Below are positions 1 through 6,822 of a DNA stretch of 52,394 nt, piece after piece. The position numbers and the translations under genes are program-made. The DNA is from Gammaproteobacteria bacterium (GTDB lineage: Bacteria; Pseudomonadota; Gammaproteobacteria; Legionellales; Legionellaceae): NCBI GenBank assembly GCA_030147855.1, contig JASBUO010000073.1:1-52394 (forward strand), written 5' to 3'. The notes beneath the pieces are model-generated. The model saw only the letters and a program-made list of their open reading frames with translations. It was not told where the DNA came from and did no database searches. Within the stretch, counting starts at the first letter, position 1, and every line of letters starts with the position of its first letter.

Positions 1-33
1 CCGAATCCCCGCGGCGCAGACCGCGGGGCCCAT
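1..33. repeat. Left copy of a 33-bp perfect inverted repeat
   Basis: These 33 bases are the exact reverse complement of 1798-1830. Each copy contains its own dyad, CCCCGCGG and CCGCGGGG separated by six bases, so each could fold as a GC-rich hairpin. The copy is far more GC-rich than the surrounding DNA. It starts at the first base of the window, so it may extend further left. The pair encloses a broken IS701-like transposase and a GIY-YIG nuclease gene. Confidence 0.9.
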
Positions 34-268
34 GTCAGTAAAGCAGTAGCAAACTAATTGTGTTACATTGGCCTTGGCTTTTAAGCAGCTAAAGCGAGTT
101 GATAAAGCAAGGTGTTCTCATATTGCTCCTCTATTTTTGAAGGTTCAGAATTATTGGCGGAGTTTGAGAAATAGCGCTGCTTCCAAATTGAACGACGCAC
201 GGTTACGAGAATGTCCGAGAAAGTCAGCTCACCCTGTTTGTTGTACCATATGGTTATTTCTTGTACTA

Positions 269-1325
269 TCAGCTGCTTTGTTTCATTCTTAGAGCAACCA
301 AAGTTAGTATGAAGTACAGACCCATAAGTAAAGGGGTAGAACGTTGAATAGCCTTATCTGACCACTGACGTTGCGTTTCGATACCCAAGTGAGCACGTGT
401 CTCTTCGAAGGTGACCTCGATGTTCCACCTACATACAAAGTAAAAAATAATCTTGGTCGCGGTTAACCCAACATCTGTGCTAAAAAAGGTTTCAGCAACA
501 TTTTTTCCATCAGGCGTTTTAACAAGCACAATCCTCATGGGAACTGGTGTTTTTCCAGCCTGATACCAAAGACAAACGAAGCTTAAGTACTCAACAACTT
601 TGGATTTACCCCCATACCAATCAATAGTTGATGATTGCCAAATTTGCTCTGGGTCGTTAAGCAATGCTTTGAGTGAAATACGATCTCCTTTAATAGGTGG
701 CCTACCTAGTTTTTTAGGTTCAAATTCTGGAAACTCAAAAAGCTGTGCATCTAACCTCAATCGAGAAATAAGTGTAACCCCTACATCCACGCAGGTATGG
801 GCAAGGTCCATACAAGCATATGCACCATCCCCCACTAATATCCATGAAGCTCGATTAAGCCAGCGTGCAACAAGCTTTACCATTTGGCAAGTCCAGTCAA
901 TTGAGGTTTTGTGGCGTTTTCCAGCTGTTTCATTAGCCTTTTTAGAGGGAGCTAATACGCTTAGCCCATGGCCGTTTGCTCCAAGGCAGGGGAACAATGA
1001 TCGTCATGACTTCCCACTTTAAACCCATACATGTTACAACATTCGACTGACTAGAACGTACTGCATCACGATACATGCCCTTGGCTTTTATCTTTTTTCC
1101 TCGTCTACGTTCAAGCGTTTCGTCAACAGCTACCAAAATAGGTAAACACTTGATGAGCAGGCCTAGCAAAATTTTGCTTAACGCCAATCCGTTCCAGGTG
1201 GCATAGCTTAACACTCGGTGATATTTTGAGAAGTTTTTTTCATGCGTCAATCCCATAACACGCAAGATACTTGTTACGCGCCTTGCCTTTTTACAAAGCA
1301 CCGCACCAAGAAACAAGGTTTGCAT
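269..1325 (-). pseudogene. Decayed IS701-like DDE transposase
   Basis: Two adjacent reading frames (1325 to 942 and 997 to 269) together make most of one DDE transposase of the IS701-like type. The first frame has the early Asp motif VDETLERRRGKKIKAKG followed by YRDAVRSS. The second has the second Asp in VGDGAYACMDL and the Glu region RWNIEVTFEETRAHLG, then ETQRQWSD. The frames join near 957-990, where WSKRPWA should run on into VLAPSKKANE, so one indel separates them. Family-like sequence (ISVLAAFAS, stop, FTQPTWKN) continues upstream of the first ATG but is cut by an in-frame TAA at 1350-1352, so the N-terminus is also broken. I found no convincing terminal repeats. The element is almost certainly inactive. 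The family call rests on remembered motif resemblance. Confidence 0.8.
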
Positions 1326-1506
1326 GTTTTTCCACGTGGGTTGTGTGAATTAAGATGCAAATGCTGCCAATACTGATATAATCTCCGTCGTCAATGTTGT
1401 TACTCCCTGAATGTTTAAGCGAACAAAAGGATAAAGAGTTATACAGCATTGACAACCCCGGTTTTTTACGGGGTAAGGCCTTGAAATGGAATAGGGGCAA
1501 GTTCAA

Positions 1507-1794
1507 ATGAAAGAAAGCTACGTATATATTCTCGCAAGCAAGTACAATGGAACACTGTATATTGGCCTAACCTCTGACTTAATTAGGCGTGTATGGGAGC
1601 ATAAAAATAAGTTTGTCCCTGGATTTACTCAAAAATACAATGTCACAATGCTTGTATATTATGAGATTTTTAACGACATCACTTTGGCCGCTGCCAGAGA
1701 AAAAAGATTAAAAGAATGGAAAAGGCAGTGGAAAATAGATCTTATCCAAAAAAATAATCCAAAATGGAAAGATTTATACACTGATATCATTTAG
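1507..1794 (+). CDS. GIY-YIG family nuclease (URI-type small endonuclease)
   Basis: The 95-residue protein is the single-domain GIY-YIG type (COG2827-like). YVYILASK supplies the GIY strand, LYIGLTSDLIRRVWEHK supplies the YIG strand and the conserved Arg and Glu-His region, and LVYYE with AAAREKRLKEWKRQWK follows. The length matches the usual 80-100 residues and no other domain is present. Known members of the fold cut DNA; the substrate of this subfamily is poorly known. The stop codon lies 3 bases before the right copy of the 33-bp GC-rich inverted repeat, and the left copy lies beyond the broken transposase upstream. This suggests that nuclease and palindrome form a unit. An AGGGG stretch about ten bases upstream can serve as ribosome-binding site. 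It is the only intact gene in the first 3 kb. Confidence 0.88.
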   Translation: MKESYVYILASKYNGTLYIGLTSDLIRRVWEHKNKFVPGFTQKYNVTMLVYYEIFNDITLAAAREKRLKEWKRQWKIDLIQKNNPKWKDLYTDII

Positions 1795-1797
1795 TGA

Positions 1798-1830
1798 ATG
1801 GGCCCCGCGGTCTGCGCCGCGGGGATTCGG
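1798..1830. repeat. Right copy of the 33-bp perfect inverted repeat
   Basis: Exact reverse complement of 1-33, starting 3 bases after the GIY-YIG stop codon. Its internal dyad (CCCCGCGG and CCGCGGGG around a six-base loop) could act as a transcript-end hairpin or as a nuclease or transposition target. No T-run follows, so a simple terminator is less likely. Confidence 0.9.
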
Positions 1831-1862
1831 GAAGGGTGTTTTTTCACAAAGTCCAGCTAATC

Positions 1863-2531
1863 TCAGTTCTGGATAACTGTACATAAGTTAGCCTGAGTCT
1901 TACTCACGTTTATGGCAGGTTTATTCGGGCGCCAAACGTATGCAACTAATGCTCCCACAAGGTTTACTATAAAATTAATTGGACTGCGATGAAGTGTGTG
2001 CTCAATATGATACAGGTTTTTTAGCTGCTCAATGATAGTTTCTACGATGCCGCGTTGGCTTAGGAAAAAGCTTTCAAACGCGGAGAGCATTTTTTCTTCA
2101 TATTTCTTCGCACTTTCGTGATAAATTTTAAATCGTGTTTTGCTAAATCATCCGAAACTGCTTTGCCAAGGTGTCCTTTGTCTCCCGCAGCCAAGCCCTT
2201 TAAATTTGCCATGAGTTTTCGAACGACAGCCCGGTCATCTACATTGCCTTTCGTCAAGCAAAAGCTCATCAACTCTCCTTGGTGATTGATGACAATATGC
2301 AGCTTGAAGCCGTAAAACCAGCCCATCGTGCTCACAATAAAAATCCTTGAACGTGCGATAGTGGCTCATCTGAAATAAAACAACGATTGTAGCTATTTCA
2401 GATAGACTTATTTGCATTGCGCGCTCTCGCTTGCTATCAGGGTTTGGCAACAAATATTTCCCATTATTTTTCAAATAGCCCTTGCAAAAATTATCAAAGT
2501 CGCAAAAAATTTCTTCGACTGGTGCCAACAT
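1863..2531 (-). pseudogene. IS982 transposase, internally deleted and frameshifted
   Basis: Three fragments in different frames read in family order. The N-terminus is 2531-2340 (VEEIFCDFDNFCK, then SLSEIATIVVLFQMSHYRTFKDFYCEH). The middle is 2335-2060 (TMGWFYGFKLHIVINHQGELMSF, then GDKGHLGK and ITKVRRNMK). The C-terminus is 2090-1863 (LSQRGIVETIIEQLKN, then IEHTLHRSPINF). Between the first two fragments roughly 150 codons expected from the family are missing, including the first catalytic Asp region. The last junction is a one-base shift near an A6 run around 2093. The protein cannot be catalytically competent. Confidence 0.85.
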
Positions 2532-2593
2532 CTTAAACTCCCTTTAGTTATTTGGTCGTAATTTTCGGGGTTAATTTAATTGGCAACAGTCAT

Positions 2594-2601
2594 CTTTTCA
2601 A
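2594..2601. repeat. 8-bp target-site duplication (left)
   Basis: CTTTTCAA at 2594-2601 is repeated at 2969-2976, immediately outside the terminal repeats of the IS66-derived element. Eight bases is the duplication length typical of the IS66 family. Confidence 0.85.
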
Positions 2602-2968
2602 GTAACTCCCCACGTCACCCCGAGCTTGCGAGGGGTCTCCTGCTGGCTGACACGAACTAAATATAAAAAAGCCTTGCAAAATAATGCAGTTGTGATCAAA
2701 TAGGCCCATGAAGGATGATGAGCACATAATATCGGCGTTGCAAGAAAAGATTTCTGCCTTGGAGGCGACCATTACACAACAGGCTGCAAGGATAGCAGCG
2801 CTTGAAAAGCGCTTGAGTAAAAATAGCCGCAATAGCTCTAAACCACCCTCAAGTGATGGGCTATCTAAACCACCAAGGACGACATCACTTCGAGAAAAAG
2901 GCAAGCACAAAAGTGGTGGTCAGCCAGCAGGAGACCCCTCGCAAGCTCGGGGTGACGTGGGGAGTTAC
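2602..2968 (+). mobile_element. IS66-derived miniature element with 50-bp terminal inverted repeats
   Basis: The first 50 bases (2602-2651) and last 50 (2919-2968) are perfect inverted repeats beginning GTAACTCCCC. The GTAA tip is typical of IS66 ends. The element is bounded by an 8-bp direct duplication, CTTTTCAA. Inside are a short leader and the first codons of an IS66 tnpC gene, after which the sequence jumps to the right repeat. It is therefore best read as a non-autonomous internal-deletion derivative that would need a transposase supplied in trans. It inserted into the leader of an IS982 element. Direct start of tnpC after the left end suggests a single-gene IS66 parent (ISBst12-like), which is an inference. 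Confidence 0.85.
2708..2926 (+). pseudogene. IS66 TnpC N-terminal fragment
   Basis: From the ATG at 2708 the protein reads as a short coiled-coil (ISALQEKISALEATI, then ARIAALEKRLSKNS) followed by the hallmark SRNSSKPPSSDGLSKPP and KHKSGGQ of IS66 TnpC N-termini. After about 73 codons the frame enters the right 50-bp terminal repeat and becomes unrelated sequence ending at 3031. The catalytic DDE domain is absent. The gene is a remnant carried inside the miniature element. Confidence 0.85.
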
Positions 2969-2976
2969 CTTTTCAA
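2969..2976. repeat. 8-bp target-site duplication (right)
   Basis: Second copy of CTTTTCAA, directly after the right terminal repeat of the IS66-derived element. It matches 2594-2601 exactly. Confidence 0.85.
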
Positions 2977-3089
2977 TCTATATGACATAACCTATACAGC
3001 AACGACGCTCTTAGAAATTGTGCCAAATTAGGTGTTTCTTATCCAGAACTGAGGTTAACCTACCACCCGCTGCTATACGCACAGCATTT

Positions 3090-3182
3090 GAGTTTTCAGC
3101 TAGGAGCAAATGAACGAGCCGAAGGCGTGTATATGAAGTACATGGCTGAAGGCATGTGAGTTTGCAACAACGCTGAAGACTC
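3090..3182. repeat. Structured, dyad-rich intergenic element
   Basis: An 11-base arm GAGTTTTCAGC (3090-3100) faces GCTGAAGACTC (3172-3182), complementary apart from one G-T wobble. Inside, GCAAA (3106-3110) faces TTTGC (3161-3165), and a central hairpin can form with GTGTA (3127-3131) against TACAT (3139-3143). Nested arms of this kind suggest an RNA-forming or palindromic repeat. It lies between the IS982 end and the lytic transglycosylase gene. No family is assigned. Confidence 0.5.
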
Positions 3183-3267
3183 ACAGGCGAAGGTATATTT
3201 GAATTTAAGCATAACCTCTACCACACTTAACCTTAATAACAATAATAATGATTCAAAGGAGAGTGGC

Positions 3268-4251
3268 ATGAAGAAACACGTCCTTTTTTTATCCGCCTGC
3301 ATCACTTGTTTGACTGTAACACCTGCGGTATCTGCACAACAAAACTGGTCAAGCTGGCTTGCCGAAGTAAAGGAAGAAGCGCGTAACCAAGGCATTTCTG
3401 AAGAGGTTATTCGAGCTGCTTTTGCAGACGTGCATGAGCCTAGCCGGCGTGTTAAAAACCTCTCTAAATCACAACCTGAAAAACGCTTAAGCTATACCAA
3501 ATATCGCAACTCTCGTATCGATAATTATCGCATTGCGATGGGACGCAAGAAATACAAACAATACCAGTCAACCCTTGAAGCAATTGGGCGCGAATACGGT
3601 GTTGATCCATGCTTTGTCGTGTCATTTTGGGGTATTGAAACCAGTTATGGTGGTTACATGGGTAACTTCCCTGTAATTCAATCACTCACAACGCTCGCTT
3701 ACGACTCTAAGCGCTCTGATTTTTTCAGAAAAGAATTATTTACAGCATTACGCATTTTGAATGATGGGCACGTCACGCTCGAACACTTCAAAGGTGAGTG
3801 GGCCGGTGCTTCAGGACACCCTCAATTTTTACCCTCTAGCTGGGTGCAGTATGCCGTCGACTATGATGGTGATGGTCGTCGAGATATTTGGACCTCAAAA
3901 CCTGACGCCCTTGCATCAATTGCAAATTATATGAAAGGTAAAGGCTGGCACACTGGGGAGCCTTGGGCTGTGCATGTAAAACTGCCAAAAGACTTCGACC
4001 GCTCGCTTGAAGGCAAAAGAACGGTTAAATCGGTTCGTGAATGGGAAGCTTTGGGGGTTCGTATGACAAATGGCGACTCGCTTCCCTACCAAAACTTACA
4101 GGCCAGTATTATCCAACCACATGGCGGCCCTGTATTCTTAGCCTACCCCAACTACAAAATGATTTTAAAATACAATAATTCCATTTATTATGCGGGCGCC
4201 GTTGGCTATTTAGCCGATAAAATTTGTAAAAGAAAGCCCGTAGAATCTTAA
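3268..4251 (+). CDS. mltB: Periplasmic lytic murein transglycosylase, MltB/SLT_2 type
   Basis: The 327-residue protein cleaves the MurNAc-GlcNAc bond of peptidoglycan, forming 1,6-anhydro ends. The start is the ATG at 3268, preceded by AAGGAG; upstream in-frame codons would add an unlikely leader. Residues 1-23 form a signal peptide (MKKHVLFLSACITCLTVTPAVSA) with no lipobox Cys at the cleavage point, so the enzyme is probably soluble rather than lipid-anchored. The SLT_2 domain is clear: FWGIETSYGGYMG carries the catalytic Glu, and GHPQFLPSSWVQYAVDYDGDGRRDIW carries the calcium-binding-like Asp loop, followed by ANYMKGKGW. No C-terminal PG_binding_1 domain is present. The gene stands alone after the mobile patch. 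mltB is used in the broad family sense. Confidence 0.88.
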   Translation: MKKHVLFLSACITCLTVTPAVSAQQNWSSWLAEVKEEARNQGISEEVIRAAFADVHEPSRRVKNLSKSQPEKRLSYTKYRNSRIDNYRIAMGRKKYKQYQSTLEAIGREYGVDPCFVVSFWGIETSYGGYMGNFPVIQSLTTLAYDSKRSDFFRKELFTALRILNDGHVTLEHFKGEWAGASGHPQFLPSSWVQYAVDYDGDGRRDIWTSKPDALASIANYMKGKGWHTGEPWAVHVKLPKDFDRSLEGKRTVKSVREWEALGVRMTNGDSLPYQNLQASIIQPHGGPVFLAYPNYKMILKYNNSIYYAGAVGYLADKICKRKPVES

Positions 4252-4269
4252 AATTAGCAAACTAACACA

Positions 4270-4316
4270 TAGGCATCTGCGCCTGTAGGTGCCTATATTC
4301 GCTCCCCCTTTTTTGT
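4270..4316 (+). terminator. Probable terminator of the transglycosylase gene
   Basis: TAGGCATCT (4270-4278) pairs with AGGTGCCTA (4287-4295), leaving an eight-base loop. A T-rich stretch follows at 4309-4314, somewhat far from the stem, so termination may be weak. Confidence 0.5.
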
Positions 4317-4354
4317 TAAAACTCATTAGTCACATTTTACAACTCGATGAAAAT
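4315..4354. repeat. Imperfect inverted repeat, partner at 6762-6806
   Basis: These 40 bases match the reverse complement of 6762-6806 except for a 5-base gap and one substitution. The pair brackets the interrupted unknown gene and its IS4 insertion. It could be the ends of an older mobile element or duplicated regulatory DNA. Confidence 0.7.
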
Positions 4355-5085
4355 AATGGTATGGACCCTGCCACTTTAAGAAGGCTTCGCAATGAGCCAG
4401 AATAAATTTGTGCTATACTCAAATAACATAACCAACTTTACGGATTATACCATGGGACATTCAATAGTAGCTCAAGTGCTAAAAGGCGATGCGAAGTATC
4501 ATCCTTATGATTTTAGTGAAAAATATGGTGCTAGACTTCCAACTGATAAAGAGTTACTGGAGCAGTTTGATGAAAAACTAGAACAGGTCTTAGTGAAAAT
4601 ACGTAAAGCAGGCAAACCCGAGCATCGGGAATTAATAGCCCTTTATGAATTGCGAGCAAAGGAACTGTCCATCCTTGTTGCTCACCGCCCCCCCCACAAC
4701 GTACTCGAAAGATCTACTCGCACGTAGCATTCAAACTTTTGATGATTTACTCGAAGGTAGGGATGGCTCAAAAAATCATGAGCAATGTTTGTTGTTAGCA
4801 CATAAGTTGAGAGAAGGTGCGAACTCTCAGGCTGCCACAGCGGCTTTCTTTGGTTTTTTAGGGGTTGGATTTATTGTGATATCAGTTGTATTAGCCGTAG
4901 TCATTGACCCCGTCTTGCTACTTTTATTAGTGAATACTGCAGTTTGTTTTCCACTCAGTGTACACGCTGGAATGGAGAGTCTGGAGATTTCAAAAACCAA
5001 AGAAGCACTGACTTCATTTACTGAAGTGGGAAAAGGCTTTTTTGCGCGTGATGAGCCTGAGAAAGAGGCAGAGAAGGGCTCGTGG

Positions 5086-6389
5086 TCTGACAGATCCCCA
5101 CGAAATTTACCATTCTCTGTTTAGCTCGTTTTGTATAATATGAGGCAAATTTTCATAATCAATAATCAATTCATCTAGCTTGTCATACTGTAGAATTAAT
5201 AAACCTAAATAAAAATAAGAAAAAACCCGTTTATCTTTAACCGTATTTGCTTGAAATTTTCTTTGAAAGCCTTGGCTATGCCCAATAATACCAATTACCC
5301 AACAAATAACTTGAACGAGAGCGGCCAGTAACATCTTTATGCTCCAGCGATAAACACATCTCGTTGTTGAATAACGAGCACTCAAACCATATTGATGACT
5401 TTTAACATCTCGAAAACTTTCTTCAATCTGCATTCTTTTTTTATAGAAATTTAGTATTTGGGTTGTTGTAAATTGTGCAGGTAAGTTGCTAGCAATGATC
5501 CAAGGTTCTTTTGCAGAGCGTTGATAGTCAGCATTGCCTGCATGGTAATTCCTTGGTTGACGATTATATTTACCCTTTGTGTTTTTTGATGTATTTCTTT
5601 TTGTAACTAAGCGGCATGGTCTATTATGTGTTTTCATAATTGTAGCCTGGTTATAGGCTTTAGCGCGAACATTAATTTTTTCAAATAAATCTTTTGAATC
5701 CATCCACTCATCATCTGGACTAAGTTTTATGCTTTTTCCTTGCCTAATTCGCGTTACCCAATACCAGCTTGTGTGCTTTTCTATTTCTTGAAACCAATCA
5801 TTTCCAAACCCTGCATCCATAATAAAAACAACATCTGCATCGGCAGGTAAAAGCAAAGATACTTTGTCTAAAAACGATTTAGCTCGGCTTTTTAGTTCGC
5901 CGGATTTAAAAACATCTCGATAAAGAGGCAAACTTCTACCTTTTAATGCCAATTCTGCACTTAACATTTGTATGTCTTTATTATCTTTTAAAAAGCATAA
6001 ATCAATAATAATAGGTAGATTTGACTCAAAAGAAGTGTAAGTAAAAATATAACCGGATAAACCCTCGTATAATTTATCTAACTCTTTGTACAAATGTTTG
6101 TTGGACTCCAATCGGTCTACTTTTTTTACCTTATGTTTTATATCTGTCGAGCTCTTTAAACCCCGCCCCATCGCAGTTAATGACAAATTATTACTTTTCT
6201 GTAAACCATCTGCTACATCCATTAAAGCTTGAAGGCGGGCCGCATGAATTTCAGGACATACTTCTTCTAAATAGGATTGCAATAGCTCAGATGCCATCAT
6301 AACTAATACTCATTTCATAAAAATGAGTATTAGATCATATGTAATATTTGATGGCCACAATTTATATTATTTCGTGGGGATACGTCAGA
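5086..6389 (-). mobile_element. Complete IS4-family insertion sequence
   Basis: The 21-base ends TCTGACAGATCCCCACGAAA and T (5086-5106) and their inverted partner at 6369-6389 agree at 19 of 21 positions. TCGTGG directly flanks both sides (5080-5085 and 6390-6395), a short target duplication. One intact transposase gene fills the element. It inserted near the 3' end of the unknown membrane-protein gene, and the host frame can be rejoined across it, which makes the boundaries reliable. Confidence 0.85.
5107..6300 (-). CDS. IS4-family DDE transposase, apparently intact
   Basis: The 397-residue protein reads without interruption. The DDE residues can be placed: first Asp in IIIDLCFLKDN, second Asp in VVFIMDAGFGND, and Glu in the IS4 hallmark YKKRMQIEESFRDVK, which fits the Y-(2)-R-(3)-E-(6)-K signature exactly. 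An N-terminal helical part precedes the catalytic core, and a hydrophobic segment (IKMLLAALVQVICWVIGII) lies near the C-terminus, as in the family. Length is normal (about 380-450). The gene fills the element between its terminal repeats, and the start ATG at 6300 lies about 70 bases inside the end. This is the only transposase of the window that looks functional. Confidence 0.93.
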   Translation of the reverse strand: MMASELLQSYLEEVCPEIHAARLQALMDVADGLQKSNNLSLTAMGRGLKSSTDIKHKVKKVDRLESNKHLYKELDKLYEGLSGYIFTYTSFESNLPIIIDLCFLKDNKDIQMLSAELALKGRSLPLYRDVFKSGELKSRAKSFLDKVSLLLPADADVVFIMDAGFGNDWFQEIEKHTSWYWVTRIRQGKSIKLSPDDEWMDSKDLFEKINVRAKAYNQATIMKTHNRPCRLVTKRNTSKNTKGKYNRQPRNYHAGNADYQRSAKEPWIIASNLPAQFTTTQILNFYKKRMQIEESFRDVKSHQYGLSARYSTTRCVYRWSIKMLLAALVQVICWVIGIIGHSQGFQRKFQANTVKDKRVFSYFYLGLLILQYDKLDELIIDYENLPHIIQNELNREW

Positions 6390-6503
6390 TCGTGGTGGTC
6401 GAATCTGCTTGGTGGGAAAAAGTAAAGCTTGATTGCTGTACTTTCTCAGATGGACTAAACTCCATCGAGATGTAAGACCAAATATCATGGGTGTATCTAG
6501 CAC

Positions 6504-6520
6504 AAGGGGCTTTGCCCCTT
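6504..6520. other. Hairpin in the non-coding stretch before hspQ
   Basis: AAGGGGC and GCCCCTT are separated by TTT. No T-run follows directly. It lies in a roughly 400-base stretch (6426-6822) without a supportable gene. Confidence 0.4.
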
Positions 6521-6541
6521 AAACCCCAAAATATTTTCAGA

Positions 6542-6585
6542 CACGACACAATAAAAAAGGGATGCTTCTGCATCCCTTTGTCGTG
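6542..6585. terminator. Strong bidirectional terminator-like hairpin
   Basis: AAAGGGATGC (6556-6565) and GCATCCCTTT (6570-6579) form a perfect 10-bp stem with a TTCT loop. Outer arms CACGAC (6542-6547) and GTCGTG (6580-6585) extend it past a small bulge. It probably ended the gene disrupted upstream. Confidence 0.65.
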
Positions 6586-6631
6586 CTACGGCCATCGGCG
6601 CTTCCACCTGTTCCGTAACATAAGTTTAGTA

Positions 6632-6727
6632 CAATGACCCTCTCTGCGAGCCAAAGGTGAAGCAGTCCAGAGATAGCAAAGACACTAGATTGCTACACCA
6701 CTCGCTACGCTCAGGCTTGCAATGACG
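6632..6727. repeat. Small palindromic repeat of the CGTCATTGC type
   Basis: Read on the minus strand the element begins CGTCATTGCAAGCCTGAGCG and ends near GAGAGGGTCATTG, with AGCAATCTAG and GGACTGCTTCAC inside. This layout, two related arms each pairing a GTCATTGC tip with an AGCAATC motif, resembles short mobile palindromic repeats common in intracellular proteobacteria. A related but diverged copy lies between nuoC and nuoB (47103-47175). Family identity is from memory. Confidence 0.55.
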
Positions 6728-6761
6728 TAACTTATATGTTCTATACTTGAATATATGTGGC

Positions 6762-6806
6762 ATTTTCATCGAGTTGTAAAGTGTGACACTTCTAATGAGT
6801 TTTAAC
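6762..6806. repeat. Imperfect inverted repeat, partner at 4315-4354
   Basis: This is the reverse complement of 4315-4354 with a 5-base insertion and one substitution. The insertion completes a perfect small palindrome, AAGTGTGACACTT (6779-6791). The repeat lies 16 bases upstream of hspQ, so it may overlap the hspQ control region. Confidence 0.7.
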
Positions 6807-6822
6807 ATGCCAGGTAGCTTCT

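Larger units (their letters stand above)
1862..3053 (-). mobile_element. Decayed IS982-family element, interrupted by an IS66-derived insertion
   Basis: The 15-base terminal repeat CTCAGTTCTGGATAA lies at 1862-1876 and, inverted, at 3039-3053. The transposase stop codon falls inside the left repeat, as is usual in IS982 elements. The normal leader between the right repeat and the transposase start is split by a 367-bp IS66-type miniature element (2602-2968). Removing that element and one target copy leaves a leader of about 140 bases. No clear flanking target duplication is visible. The transposase gene itself is broken. Confidence 0.8.
4392..6425 (+). pseudogene. Unknown two-helix membrane protein gene, frameshifted at poly-C and split by IS4
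   Basis: The start ATG at 4392 has AGAAGG seven bases upstream. The first frame runs to 4727; the second, continuing the protein, runs on through 5085. They join at a run of eight C (4688-4695), where a change of one C restores one continuous protein of about 240 residues. The N-terminal half is soluble and helical; two hydrophobic segments follow (AAFFGFLGVGFIVISVVLAVVI and DPVLLLLLVNTAVCFPLSV), then a charged tail. The IS4 element then cuts the frame after KGSW. Removing the element and one TCGTGG copy resumes the same frame at 6396 and ends WSNLLGGKK with a stop at 6425. I do not recognise the family. Whether the C-run is decay, phase variation or an assembly error is open. Confidence 0.7.

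Noticed and set aside
1-33. CRISPR repeat or simple terminator
   Set aside because: Only two copies, in inverted orientation 1.8 kb apart, without spacers and without a T-run after the hairpin.
68-292. 74-codon plus-strand open frame near the left end
   Set aside because: It overlaps the transposase 3' end, has no ribosome-binding site and no recognisable motif; probably chance.
1291-1506. 71-codon minus-strand frame upstream of the IS701-like gene
   Set aside because: The family homology (ISVLAAFAS, FTQPTWKN) lies in a different frame of the same strand, so this frame is a shadow.
2085-2100. Programmed frameshift at the A6 run in the IS982 gene
   Set aside because: IS982 transposases are normally one frame and this copy also lacks about 150 internal codons, so decay explains it better.
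2590-2910. 106-codon minus-strand frame antisense to the TnpC fragment
   Set aside because: It is the complement of the IS66 coding remnant and ends in the 50-bp terminal repeat; no independent support.
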